Assembly: GCA_037178625.1 (NCBI GenBank) | Contig: CM074128.1 | Location: 2,294,001-2,358,000, forward strand | Source of the DNA: Skeletonema tropicum | Taxonomy: Eukaryota > Bacillariophyta > Thalassiosirophyceae > Thalassiosirales > Thalassiosiraceae | Reading direction: 5' to 3' | DNA: 64,000 bases | Shown: positions 37,517 through 51,000 of the stretch, piece after piece | How positions within the stretch are numbered: position 1 is the stretch's first letter | Layout of the letters: every line of letters begins with the position of its first letter | Notes under the pieces: model-generated | What the model saw: the letters and a program-made list of their open reading frames with translations, nothing else | What the model was told of the DNA's origin: nothing | The model's database searches: none | Made by a program: the position numbers and the translations under genes

Positions 37517-37996
37517 GAATGTACATCGTATACCAGTAATCTCAGAAAGAAGGCACTTACATTACTACTAATAGTACTCTAGAAATATTTGATAAACGAG
37601 CTGCGGTACGCCACAAGGCAGAATGCAGAATGCAACTTAATGAAAGTAGCATCACGCAAGAGGTGATTGATCCTCATCCCGGCCTTGGCTCCCTTGATAT
37701 CCATCGGCGAGGTACAAGACGGTACGGTACTCGATCCGGGTCTCACAAAGATACAATTCATTTTTCCAATGCTGCGCTAGCATTAGATCATACTGCAATG
37801 GCATACTTGCTTAGCAATCGACCTTCAACATCTGGACCGTGGACTTTCATGTTACAGGTGATCTTACATATGGTGCAAACAGCAGAAGTTTATTATTCAG
37901 TAATTGAAAAAACAGCGGGTGCTTTATTGTATTTACTTGTTGCAGAGGAAATGAACACATCCATACGTGATTTTTGAACAAAGAAATAGCAGCAAC
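37517..37996. other. Unit 2/unit 3 junction and 5' flank of the intact channel gene
   Basis: Same sequence as 18130-18609; junction at 37832/37833, 164 bp before the channel ATG at 37997. If the intact channel gene is expressed, its promoter must lie in this chimeric flank. Confidence 0.4.
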
Positions 37997-40412
37997 ATGT
38001 CGTCAGGAAACGAAGGTTGTAACTGCGTTGATCAAACGTCCGTACTCGCCTCGCTTGAGAATCGCGATTGTACAACCGCCACCGGTGAACCAGGAGTTTA
38101 TCTAAAACCTTTCAGCTCATGCGTTCCTTACAACTACGGCAGCAATGCCTGTCTCCAGCACGATCTCCTCCACGATCCAGTCTGCCAAGGGGACCTATCC
38201 TCCACTACCGTTCCACCCTACTGCTTCCAACCGTGGTGCTATGTCAATTCAACCAGTTGCAAAAAGAATTCCGCAGAGGATATTTTCAAATCAGAATACT
38301 TTCTGGACCAACCTGATATTTTTGCGAGTTATTCGACGTGCAACTCGACCGACTATTTTTGGCAACAATATCTTGAATCTTCTGCGAATGACATATCGGT
38401 GATTGGTGGCATTAATCTTACAGCAGTCATACCAGATTTTCGATATCCAACGATGAACAAACAATTGCCTGGCGGTGAACCCGTGTGGGAGCGAACAGAA
38501 AATAATACGAATTACTTTGACGACTCCATCCCATTTGGTGGGATATACATTGACTACATCAAAAAGTTAATCCAAATATCAAATGGGGACATTCAAAATG
38601 TCACATTCACGCATACTTCAAACGGTAGCTTGAAACGATATCCAGCGAGTTCGTTTACAGCAGCAGTGTGGGATGTGAAGAATGGACTGGCGGATATGGC
38701 TGTGGGACCGTTTTGGATTACGCGGCAGAGGTTAACGATGACTACTTTTACTGTTCCTCTTGGTGAGTAGTTGTCTAGAGTATGATTTTGTGATTTTATT
38801 ACTAGTACTTGTGTTGGGGAGAGCTCCTGTGTGGGTGGATTTCGTTTACTCATTATTGCCCATGATATCTTATGACTTACTGTATGTTGCTATCATCTCT
38901 TTCGTCTGCTCAGTATACGACAAAACGGTGTTGATCATTCCCAAACCTGAAAGGAACACAAATATCGTATTTCAGACACATAAAGTGTTTCAACCATTCA
39001 CATACAGTTTGTGGGCAGTAGTAATTGCTGTAGTAGTCGTAGCATCACTACTCTCTGTGTGGTTCTCCGATCGAGATATGTTGGCGGCCGGAAATCGATC
39101 TGGATTGCAGTTGAAACAATCAAAACGGCCAAGGAAGAGGCGAAAGATTGCTTACTTCAGATTGATTGTTGATGCCATTCTTCAAAAGGGCATGTTCTTC
39201 TTCAGTGCAGGGATTGAGCAGGACACTGGAGCAAGTTTGCCACACAAAGTGCTTATGTTCGGGTTTGGATTCTTCATTTTGATAGCTGTATCTGCCTACG
39301 TTGCCAACCTTGCTGCTTTTTTGACACGGTCTGGGTTGAAGACGGAATATGGAACAATGAGAGAAGTCATAGCTGGGGGTGTTGCCATTTGTGGTCATCC
39401 AGCATTGAAGGATGAACTGAAATTGAAATGGCCCGACGGGAATTGGATTTTCCCCAATGGCCGTGGGTTTCATGGTTTATTAGACGCTTATGCTAGAGGA
39501 GACTGCAAAGTGTTAGCTATCGGAAGAGAAGATACTCTTATGGACATTGATTTTACTTCGAGGGTGTGTGAGCTCGATCTAGTTTACACGGACAATGTAA
39601 TTACCGAGAATCCGATTGCGTTCCCAGTCACACCACAAGTCGCATCAGCTTTTTCGTATTGGATGTACACAGCAGAAAAGAACCATGGTCATAGTCTGGA
39701 GAGTGCAAAGCAAGCATTTATCGAAGAGAATGAAATCAAGGCAGAATGCGAAGTTGAGCTGTCAAACTTGAATGTGGAAGAGGGTGACGACTTTACTCAA
39801 GTACGCCCAGGTAACATGTTCTTTCCAATCATGTATTTCGTTTTGTGTGCCCTCGGTGCATCCTGTTTGCAATTGTGGCATGATAGCCAGAGAAAGAAAG
39901 GACGCAGGTCCAGTATCGGGAGGACGTTTACCCTAAGCGAACGTGACTTTAAAAGATGGGGTGTGGAAAATGTCGATATTGATGAGAATAGAGGTATTCA
40001 GAGGCAGAGAATGGGTCAATCTTCTTTGGATGCGCGGGTTGACGAGAACAATTGCGTAATGCCCTCCTCGACACTAATGACAAGTGATGTGGGTGCTGAC
40101 GAAGAAGGTGATGTGGTTGTTGATGAAGATGATGATGTAAAAGGAGGGCAAATCTGCGACTTTCCTGGAGCTAATGTACCAGGAGACGAATACCACGATA
40201 ATAGTGCTTCTCAAAGCAGCCTTGGACCTCCTCAATCAATTGAAGATATGGGCAAAACCAATGGAGAAGCCGATACAGCTGTGAAAGTGGAGGACAACGA
40301 TATCAGTCATCGGATAGAGGAGCTAGTGGAATCTGGCATGATAGAAGAAGTTCTCGACTGCTTTGATTTCTTACAGGATAAGATGATGAAGAAGCTGAAG
40401 AAAGATCAATGA
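37997..40412 (+). CDS. Ionotropic glutamate receptor-like ligand-gated channel (intact copy)
   Basis: Two exons, 37997-38762 and 38914-40412 (GTGAG...CAG intron of 151 bp, phase 1), give about 754 residues. In order: a cysteine-rich N-terminus (about 1-120; CNCVD, PPYCFQPWCY) of a type I associate with diatom surface proteins; ligand-binding lobe S1 (from about residue 145, LTAVIPDFRYP); M1 (about 282-304); a pore-loop region (AILQKGMFFFSAG, about 342-358); M3 (about 368-394) containing SAYVANLAAFLT, which matches the SYTANLAAF signature of the iGluR family; lobe S2; M4 (about 555-575, MFFPIMYFVLCALGASC); and an acidic tail of about 180 residues. The family forms cation channels gated by amino acids or other small ligands at the plasma membrane. 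No signal peptide is visible at this start, which is odd for this topology. The gene is convergent with the lectin gene and its decayed tail. A silent TCT to TCA change near 39122 separates it from units 1 and 2. Confidence 0.85.
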
Positions 40413-40512
40413 GAGAAGGTGGCAACAATAAACTTGGAGAGGGTCAATTTAGTGTCCAGTCTTGATCCTTTCCATTGACTGATAGATATGTAGCACAAAG
40501 AAAAGACTGAAG

Positions 40513-42029
40513 TGATTCATTATGATTATGATGTTTTATTCTTTACTTTTGAGATTGAGATACCTTTATCATCTTTGAGGAGCCATTGCGTTAGCAAAGA
40601 CAACCTTGCCCTGTTTCTTTTGTATGGAGAAGATGATCCCATCACCTCTACTTCAGCAATATTGAGTTCGCCTGAGGTTGTCTTCTGTACTCGAATATAC
40701 TTACCTACCCTGAACACCGCCGAAGTCAAAAGTGTAGTTGTAGTCTTCTTGAACTGCCACACCTATGTTTTGAGATGCAACAACATTGGAGCCATCGCCC
40801 AAAATCTCGACATTCGCATTAAGAATCTTCTTCTTCCTGCTCCAACTGTCCCACCTATTAAGGACTGAAACGATAGTGATTGTATGCTGCTTGCCTGCAC
40901 CAAGATCAACCATCCAATAAGCAGCAGAATCCGCACAAGTCATCGCCACGGAGCCATTCCACCAACTCGGATCGGTGCTGCCGTCAATGGCTCGGCTTGC
41001 TGCTTCGCCTTTTTAGCATGAATATATTCTAGAGATATATAAATTTGGTTGTTACAAGTTACATACAACCAACTCAATGGTTGGTGTCTCTACTCACTGG
41101 TGATGGTGCGCATCTTACGAGATTAAGGGGAAGAGGGTCAATTCACCTTGACATGTACCATTCACACATGCTCCACAGCACTCTGAATCTGCTTGACATG
41201 CATGTCCATCATACGCACACGCCCAGAGATGCTCCTTATCGAAATTGCATCCTGTACCCCGAGCGCAACTATTTTCAAGCTCCAAAGGTGTACAAAGCCT
41301 TGCAGTATCATCATTAGTCGACTTTCTGCAGAAATCAAGAGCCTCCGCAAAAGCAAAAGTTCCTACCGCTTACAAATTCCATCAACCTTAGATCTTGATC
41401 TTGCAGAGAGGTCAGGATCAAAGGTGGGGCACCCCCAAAGCTGAAGGACCATGTATTACCGCAAGTAAGACCAGTGCAGTCACGGCAGCAACGTACTTCG
41501 TTCATCTCATCAATAGGGGCAGTACGCTTCAGCCCTTCAGCGCAAGGCATGTCTTCATTCTTCATCATAAAACCTTTAATGGAGCGGTTGGCAGAGCTGT
41601 AGGACTCTGTGTGGGAGCATCGGTTGGCTGCTGAGTAGGCGGGGTAGTGGGTAAATTCGAAGGTGCTGGTGTGGGTGTAACAACGGGAGGCGTTGTTGGC
41701 GAAGCCGCAGCTGCAGTTGGAGGATTGGAAGGAGCAGGCGTTGGTAGATTCGAAGGTTGGGGTGTGGGATTCGAAGATGGTTGATTTGTTGGTGGAGCCG
41801 ATGTAACGGGAGATGGCAGTGGAGTGGGTGGAGGAGTTGGCTGAGGTTGAGGAGTGGTTGCAGTCAACATATCCATCCGATCAAGATTTGGACCACCTTC
41901 ATTTGTGGACGCAGTAATCTTTATGACATTATTTCCAGGCAAAACGTTTAGATCTGTTTTAGACTTGTATTACTTATCTTGTGTCACTTCAACTGCATCG
42001 ATGGACCAACTGACTGCTCGTACGGTTCT
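40513..42029 (-). pseudogene. Decayed lectin/CBM gene tail, unit 3
   Basis: As in units 1 and 2, with three differences: one T is lost near 41436, changing the frame after NTWSFSF; a base exchange near 40945; and a GT/TG rearrangement near 41854 in the Pro/Thr linker. Free indel accumulation fits non-coding decay. Confidence 0.62.
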
Positions 42030-42040
42030 GCCGACTAATA

Positions 42041-45000
42041 CTATGGAGAAGATGTTCCCATGACCTCCACTTCAGCAATATTAAAATGGCCATATTTTGT
42101 CTTGATCACTCGAACAAACCTCCCCTGAACACCGCCGAAGTCAAACGTATACACTGCTTGAAGCTCCGAGCCAATGGATTGAGTAGCAACAACACCATAA
42201 GCATCATCCAGAATCTCGACATTCGAATTGAGAATCTTCTCTTGCCCCTTGAGACCGTCACACCGGTTGTAGACCGAAACGCTCGTAATTGTATGTTGCT
42301 TGCCTACTCCAAGATCAACCATCCACCAGGCCGGCGCGAGCGTGGTTCCGGTACAAGTTTGCGCTACAGATCCATTCTTCCAGTTGCAATTAGTATTCCC
42401 ATCTATCGCGCGGATGGCTTCTCCACCATTACATGTAGAATGCTGTGATGCAAAGGCATCAGCGTGGAGAGCAAGGTTGACAGTTGGACCAGGCTGAGAT
42501 GTTGGAAGTGGGGTAGACGGAGGAGATGGCTCGTTGATGGGCTGAGCCGACGGAACTGGAGTTGGCAATGGTGTGGGAGGTGCAGATGCAGATGGCTGGG
42601 GAGTAGGGGGCTTTGTTGGGGCGGCAGTCGTGGAGATTGGCTGAAAAGTTGGCAAAGGTGTGATAGGGAAGGTCGGAGGCGGTGTCAGCGAAGTGGGGGG
42701 CGGAGTTGGCTGGGTACCTGTCGTTGAAGATGTTCCCATGACCTCCACTTCAGCAATATTAAAATGGCCATATTTTGTCTTGATCACTCGAACAAACCTC
42801 CCCTGAACACCGCCGAAGTCAAACGTATACACTGCTTGAAGCTCCGAGCCAATGGATTGAGTAGCAACAACACCATAAGCATCATCCAGAATCTCGACAT
42901 TCGAATTGAGAATCTTCTCTTGCCCCTTGAGACCGTCACACCGGTTGTAGACCGAAACGCTCGTAATTGTATGTTGCTTGCCTACTCCAAGATCAACCAT
43001 CCACCAGGCCGGCGCGAGCGTGGTTCCGGTACAAGTTTGCGCTACAGATCCATTCTTCCAGTTGCAATTAGTATTCCCATCTATCGCGCGGATGGCTTCT
43101 CCACCATTACATGTAGAATGCTGTGATGCAAAGGCATCAGCGTGGAGAGCAAGGTTGACAGTTGGACCAGGCTGAGATGTTGGAAGTGGGGTAGACGGAG
43201 GAGATGGCTCGTTGATGGGCTGAGCCGACGGAACTGGAGTTGGCAATGGTGTGGGAGGTGCAGATGCAGATGGCTGGGGAGTAGGGGGCTTTGTTGGGGC
43301 GGCAGTCGTGGAGATTGGCTGAAAAGTTGGCAAAGGTGTGATAGGGAAGGTCGGAGGCGGTGTCAGCGAAGTGGGGGGCGGAGTTGGCTGGGTACCTGTC
43401 GTTGAAGATGTTCCCATGACCTCCACTTCAGCAATATTAAAATGGCCATTTTCTGTCTTGATCACTCGAACAAACCTCCCCTGAACACCGCCGAAGTCAA
43501 ACGTATACACTGCTTGAAGCTCCGAGCCAATGGATTGAGTAGCAACAACACCATAAGCATCATCCAGAATCTCGACATTCGAATTGAGAATCTTCTCTTG
43601 CCCCTTGAGACCGTCACACCGGTTGTAGACCGAAACGCTCGTAATTGTATGTTGCTTGCCTACTCCAAGATCAACCATCCACCAGGCCGGCGCGAGCGTG
43701 GTTCCGGTACAAGTTTGCGCTACAGATCCATTCTTCCAGTTGCAATTAGTATTCCCATCTATCGCGCGGATGGCTTCTCCACCATTACATGTAGAATGCT
43801 GTGATGCAAAGGCATCAGCGTGGAGAGCAAGGTTGACAGTTGGACCAGGCTGAGTTGTTGGGGCGGCCGTTGTGGGAGTTGAAGACGGCTGAGGAGTAGT
43901 GGGCGGAGTTGGTAACGGTGTGGGGCTGCTTGTTGGCTGGGTTGATGGCTGTGTTGTTAACAATAGAAGAGAAGTTTTCGTTAGACCAGAACAGAGAGTC
44001 AGTGGAAAAGGGCACTGAACACATCTTCAAAAATCCATACCTTATGAGTTGGCAAATTTGTTGGCACAGAAAATGTTGGCTTGCTGGTTGGTGGAGGAGT
44101 GCTTGTAGGTGCAGACAACAAATCCATCCGATCAAGATTCGGCCCACCTTCACCAGTTGACGCAGTGATCCTTACCACATTATTTCCAGGTAAACATGTC
44201 GTCTCGACATAGTCATATTTCCATGCATCCCACGATGCAGTTGAAGAGAAAGTCACCGTTCCAGAGTCAACTCCATTTATCTTCAAAGTGCAAGACCTAG
44301 GTAGGCTAGCACCTACTGAATAACGGAATCCCAAGGTACATGCACCTCCTGCCCCTCCGTCGACAGTGTTGAACTCAACCCACGAACCTTTACCGCCCAT
44401 GTTTGCGTAACCCTCGCCAGTCCATCCAGAGTTGCCAGAGCTGACCTTTCCTGAAGCATCCCAAGATTGATCTTCGGCTTGGTAAATAGTGCGAGGTGCT
44501 TGCGTTGGTGCTGAAGTTAGTGGAATTGTTGGCGGCCAGGTGACAGTCTCACAACCTGAACAGGTACAAGCTCCATCAAGGAAGAGGTCCTTGTCAGTGA
44601 AGAGCTCAGTGCATGTATCAAAACTGTTACGATTGGGAATGGCTTCATTGAGCTCATCTTCATCATGAAGACCCATCCACTGTCCAATGCCGTTCCAAAC
44701 GGCATCCCAAGATGTTGTTGGAATAAAGCGTCCGCGGCCAATCCAGTTAGGGTGGTCAGGAGTGAGTGGCTGAGGATATCTTCCCAAGATCTTGCCGCCT
44801 TTTACTGAGCCTCCAACCATGAAGTAATTACCACCCCAAGCATGCTATCGTATTTGATATTGGTGACAAATATGTGAAAGAAAAGGTTTATGTGTGTGAG
44901 CTGGAATAAGAGCACAATATGAAATGACAAACAAATTGCACGAAGAACTCACGTCAGAACCCCCGCTACTATTGGGGTTGAGAGAACGACCAAAATCACT

Positions 45001-48000
45001 TCCCATCACGAGGACGGTACTTTCCCACAAGTCATTGCTTTTGAGCGCGCTAACAAAGTTTGTGATAGCGTCGTCGACGCTCTTGAATTTGCCAGAGACA
45101 TCATTACTTCCGTGATGATCATACCCTTCATGCTTGACCACGTAAAACTCACGATTTACCTTTCGGTACTCTCTGGATTTCATAGATTTCATCACTGATC
45201 CAAACCTACTGTTCAAACTACCTTCGCCTGGGTATGTGTGGTCAGAAAATTGTGGCAGCTGAGCAAACTCTATCGCCTCTTCATGTTCGAAGAGCCCTGA
45301 TGCAACTTTCGACGACCACGCTTCACTCATAACGCCATTATCATGCTGTCCAACACCATTCAGTTCCTTCACAATGTCGTATATATTTTCCACAGTGGGA
45401 TTTTTATTCAAACTGTCGACAACTTTGGTAGTGACCCCTCGAATTGGGTGGTTGTACTGTGTATCTCCGGTCAACATGGCACTACCAGCGCCTGCAGCAT
45501 TAGCGGCAGTTTGATATCCACGAAGCTTGAGCTGGTCTAACATTCTCCCAAAGACTCCTGAGTTCGGTCGCTCATTGAAAGCATCGTTGCGATAGAACTC
45601 ATGCACCATTGAGTTGTGTGCACCCAGTTGAAAAGGGGTTTCCCCATTCCAATCATCATGCTTCGTCACTGTTTGAATCAGGCCAGAAAACAAGTATTTG
45701 TGAGACGACAAGTCAATGAAGAAAATCTAAAAATGAACCATTCATGCCACTCACCGGTTTTGGCTAAAATCCCAGTGTTTGGGAAAAAGATAGCCTCGCC
45801 GTTGTTGTAGAGCTCTGCTAAGTAATCCAAGTCCTTGGTCACTCCAAAGGTATCGCAATTTTGTTCCGACGAGGCGGCTGAAATTGGTACAAGGTCGGAA
45901 AGAGGGACTGCATGCGATGAACCTCTAGCATTCTTGTATTCTTGGTATTGATTTCCCTCGGCACAATTCCCATAAGGAACAAGTAGATTCCAGCTGTCAG
46001 CTCCTCCAAGCATCATGAGCAACACAACTGCCTTGTATGGTGCAGCTGGGGGATGGATATACCCAGAGATCTCTCTCACGTCGTTCGAGTTGCGAGTGAC
46101 ACTCGTACTATGAAACTCTGGCGTTGCAAAAAGAAGCTGCTGCGCCATTCGAATGCTTTTGGCTACATTCCCGTTTGTGAATTCAGGTTCGACAGCAGAC
46201 TTGATCACAGCCCTATTCTTTGGTGTCAGCCTTCCTGAAGTCAGCAGCATACTCAAATCATCAAGGATGTCATCTACAGATGCTGTCGAGGGAGGCCAAT
46301 ACGTTGAGTGAGCAGGGGCTGTTTCGGTGTCACCTTCTTCATTGCATGACATTGACCAAGGTAAGCCGACTCTATAACCTTCGAGGGAGTCCGCGTAGCA
46401 CCCTTTTAAGCCAAACTTGACCAAGCCGAATATTCCCTCATGCAGTTCCAACAGATTATCACCAGAAAGGACCATTGATTCAGGCGCTACCAAGCCAGCA
46501 GTTAGAAGAGCTGGAACATTAGGAGTGTATTCAGAGAGAAAAAAGCTGAAAACACTCGGGGCTTCGTAGCTGCCCTGACCGATTCTTGACTCGAGCGACA
46601 TGAGAGTTGAAAGGCTCAAAGGTTGGTCAAAGCTGACGCCCATACTGTAGGTGTAGGAGGAATAGGGGAGGCAACGGTTAAAAGATGAATGGGATTGGCG
46701 AGCAATGAAACGGATTCTGTAGTTCGATGTACATGAGCAATCTCTCACCTCCTGAAGAAAGACAAAACCTTCACCAAAGGTTCTCGAATGTGCCCATGTG
46801 CTGGGTCGCTGTCAAGGACCGGCTTACGGGTCTCGTCATCAAGAAGGATTGCAGCTACCAAAGCACCAAGGTCGCCATAAGAACCCGATCCAAATCTGCC
46901 ATTGTCATAACTTCCAGTTGCGTAGGCAGTTGCGACCCGCTCAATGAATGCTGGCGATGGATTGGCTGGAGATGGGATAGAAAGACTTTTATTAGCGAGC
47001 CCAGGAACGAAGCACAATCAAGAGAAAAACCAGGCAAAGAATACTCACAAATTCCAAAACGTTGAACTATTCTAGTCGCCATGAAAGGGGGATGGGTGGG
47101 ATGATAGAACAAAGAATCCAACACAGCGTCTACTTCATAATGCATATCCCTAATTTCGGGATCAACCAAATTGATGAATTGCACGGGGTTACGGAAGGAA
47201 TAGTCGTTACTGCCCGAGATGTGCACGGTTGAGTGCATATTTTTGAGGAAATATGCTTTGCTCTTGTTTGTGAAGGCAAAGATAGAGTCCGACGCAAGTG
47301 ATGAGCAATCACCAGACTTAGAATAGACGGTCACGCCTTCAATTCCGCAGTTGAGGGAATTGTAGGTACCAGCGTCGAATGTTGATGGATCAACTGCACC
47401 GGTTCTTAAATCCGTCAAGAGTTGATCAATTGACATAGAACTATCCGCAGAGGCAAAGACAGCGCTATCGACTACTGTTGTATCGCAAATACAGTACTTG
47501 CCTTCGTGGACTTCACAAGACGCGCCTCCAGCAATAAGGTTGAGACAGGCGTTCATGTCACTGGGGTAAATGTCATCTGCCCAGTACGTCTTGAAAAAGT
47601 TGAGAGTGTCTGAACTAACCTTCGGTTCCACTTGAGCTGTGCCAGCATGGTCAGGCTCTACCTCGTTGACGATAGCTGTGTATCCGGACTCAAAATCAAT
47701 CTTCACTTGCACACTACACCAGGCGTTCGCCCAGGAATGAAATGATGTACTGATCCCATCGACGCATGGCCCTGATTTACTCGTGTTTTCTCTCACTTCC
47801 CAGGGGTGACTTTGCATTTCGCCATTCGCAGCGCATAATGCCTCAGCACCAGTGTAGGTCACTCGCTCTCCTTGATAATGACAATAAATCTTGCTGATCG
47901 TCTGCGATGAGTCTGATGACGCACACATAGGAGTGGCAATGCTCAGGTTGGGGTTGCCGCAGAAACTTGGACCGATAATGTTGTTACTCGTGATTACACC

Positions 48001-51000
48001 TTGAGTCGCTTTCTTCGCATTGTCAAAGAATGATAATTCAACACAGGGTTGTCTCACATATTCATCTGTCGAGAGTGGTGAAGAGAATAATAGGCATATG
48101 TTAGAAAGCTCAAGGCAAATAGTATAGTTGTTACTGACAGGCACACACGTAGAGAACCAACTCACAATAAATAGGGTTCGCGAGACCAACAGATAGCTCC
48201 ACAGTCCTGATCGTATCGACAGCAAACTCGTCTCCCAACATTGCAGCAGCATCGTAAGCAAGGTTTTCATCCAACACAACCTTGGAGGGTAATGTGCAGT
48301 CTCCGTTGGTGTCATAAGCGCAGAGCTTTGCATACAACGGTGAAGAGGGAAGGACTCGCAATCGAAGGTAGTCGGGATTCTCTACAAAAGCTTCACTATC
48401 ATGCTGGAACTCTGGGTTTGGTTTGGACCCAAGTGCATAGTATGTTGCGCCCTTCCGAAGAAAATGTTTGTCTGGCAAGTCTTCACAAAGGGCAACATGG
48501 TCTCCAATGTATCCATCTTGAAGGTTGTTTTTTGGGAACATATCACGCCATTGGGTCTTCATTCTCATAGGATCAATTATTTTGTCATTCCATTGGCTAA
48601 ATTGATTTGAGGGTTTGAGAAGAAAGAGTCGTAATATTAGACACAAAACAATATTTCGCTCACGAAAATAGTCAACACTCCATGAGACTCACCGTTCGGC
48701 CACTGACACTCCACCTCTTTCATTCCTATCACTGAGTCCTGTCCAGGCTCGGGCATATGACACAATATCGTCGAACGAATATGTTTCATCTACGAGACCG
48801 TTTTCTTTCATGATGTATGTTCCATCCATGTTCATTTTGTACAAGCCAAGGCTGAAAACAATTGATGGCCAACGAAGTTAGATTCTGCTCGCACAAAGTC
48901 GAAAAGGAGACATACGCAACAAGCATGATCATCCTCACCTAAATAGCTGCATAATCTCACGAGCAAAGTTCTCATCTGGGTGGTTTAGAGTCCCATATTT
49001 CTCGATGTTGTATTGGAGGCTCTTGTTGTCCTGGTAATCCAACCACTTTCCCATGATGAGATTATAACTGAATTCCTTCATAAGTTCCCGATAGTTTCCA
49101 AATGCGTGATTTACAAACATGTCATAGAAAGCAATATAATGTTCTGTGACTTCATTGAAGGTTCCTCCACTTCCAGGCAACCCTACTGCGATAATTTGAG
49201 ATAGATTCCAGGCCATCTTTTGACGAAGTTGGTCGACTCCTTTGAGAGCTAGAGTGGCTGAAATGTAGATGCGAAGAAGTATGTTAGAATAAGCAAGAGT
49301 CACGTGGACATGTCGTGATCAAAGAACACAATATCACTTTCACTTACTCCAGACTGTATGCCTTTGTGCTGAGTAATCATGGATACCCCAGTTTCGGTAC
49401 CCAGTGCCCTCCGGTATAACTACAGTAAACCCATAGTCCCCATTAAAGGGATCTGATGCAACCTCACCAACTGATCCGCACACAATTTTTGGACCTTTAT
49501 TTGGATTCAAATCCAAGGACTTGAATGTATCTTGGACGCCTGCGTCACTTAGTGGGGATGGAGCATTGTTGGTGGGGACATGATCGTCAAGAATTCCAAC
49601 ATTTGTGTAAGTGGAAAAGCCATTATCCTCTTCGCCATACAGCCAGACCATATCATTAATAGTAACCTTGGAACCAGAAATTTTCGTGTACTTCGTTGTT
49701 GAAGCAGACGTCAAATCAAGGACTGATAGTTCAAGTGGGTGGACATGTTTCCAGCAGCTACCATCACCGGCACGGACGTTTCCAAGCTCCAACTTGGTAT
49801 CATCTGCAGCGTCACAGCCACGAATATTTCGGAAAACATCGACCACGTTTGGATTGTAATCGATGTCAGTACGCATACCCCTGCTTGAGATTAAGTCGGA
49901 GAATGTCTTGAGGGTCGTCTCTCCAAGATTGGCCGTATTTGCGCAAACAGCATCATCTGGTCTACGAACCCAACGAGAGGTGGATCCCACACATGGTTTC
50001 TTGAGATAAGCTCTTCCATTAGAGTCAACATCATCAGTGAATGGCAATGAAGTCAGGGCGTAGAGCTTTCTACCAGTGAGAGCTTTGATTCCACTGAGGT
50101 TTGCTTCAGTGATCTCAATTACTTCGTTTGGCGTCTCTTGTGGACTGCATACATTGAGCTCAAAAGAGAGCTTGCATCCATCCTCGTTAAGGGAGTGGCG
50201 TTCGACATTTTGACACAAGACTGGCTTGCCTGCCACCTCATTCACATCATAGGTGTCCATAATGAGCTGACCACCTCCATCCATAAGCTATTTTGACAGA
50301 GGAAAGAACAAATTCAAGAGAGAAATCAATCAGACACGCATTCATCATTCTCGATAGACGAGAGATAAAACAGTGAAGCAGTTCTTACCGGATTGTCCAC
50401 GGTGTTCTCATAAAAGCTCAAGTGAGGATCATAAGCGAACACAACCCCATCTGCACTCCTACCAAACACAGTAGGAAAATATCCTGGGGGGCTACCATCA
50501 CCGTCCAGTGGGAAGGGTTTCCTAAACGTGGGGAAGCCGTCACATTGATTGCTTCCTTCTAAAGCCGTAGTGTTGAGCAAAGCATTTTCGAAGGGCTTCA
50601 CATAATCGCTGAAGAGAGGATAGTCATCAGCGTTTTCAATAGTGGGTAGATCATCCGATTTGAAGACGGGAAGGTCAACTAAGTTGAAGGGAAGAATACT
50701 TGCGTTTCCCTCTATACCCGCCACGGATACCTCAGGATTACCAACCTTGATTTCAATGTGACTATCATCTCCAGAGGATGGCTGCACTGAGATAGGACAT
50801 CCTGCAGTTGAAATTGAACACAGAGAGGCATGAGTCAAATTCAAAAGAGGCCAAAGATGTCTGTCATACCAAGATAGAGTAACTGTAACTCACCAACACA
50901 ATCAGCGGCCCAGTGATGGCCTTGCTGATGAAGAATCTTGTATCTGTGACCTAACTTCAAGGAGTATTCAGTGCCCCTGACAGAACCGATGGGGAAAGTT

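Larger units (their letters stand above)
18446..37832. repeat. Tandem unit 2 (19387 bp)
   Basis: Complete second copy of the unit. It differs from unit 1 by one additional lectin module, two single-base insertions near 22700 and 22952, and very few substitutions (for example base 8 versus 18715). It shares the channel-gene frameshift with unit 1, so units 1 and 2 are closer to each other than to unit 3. Confidence 0.93.
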
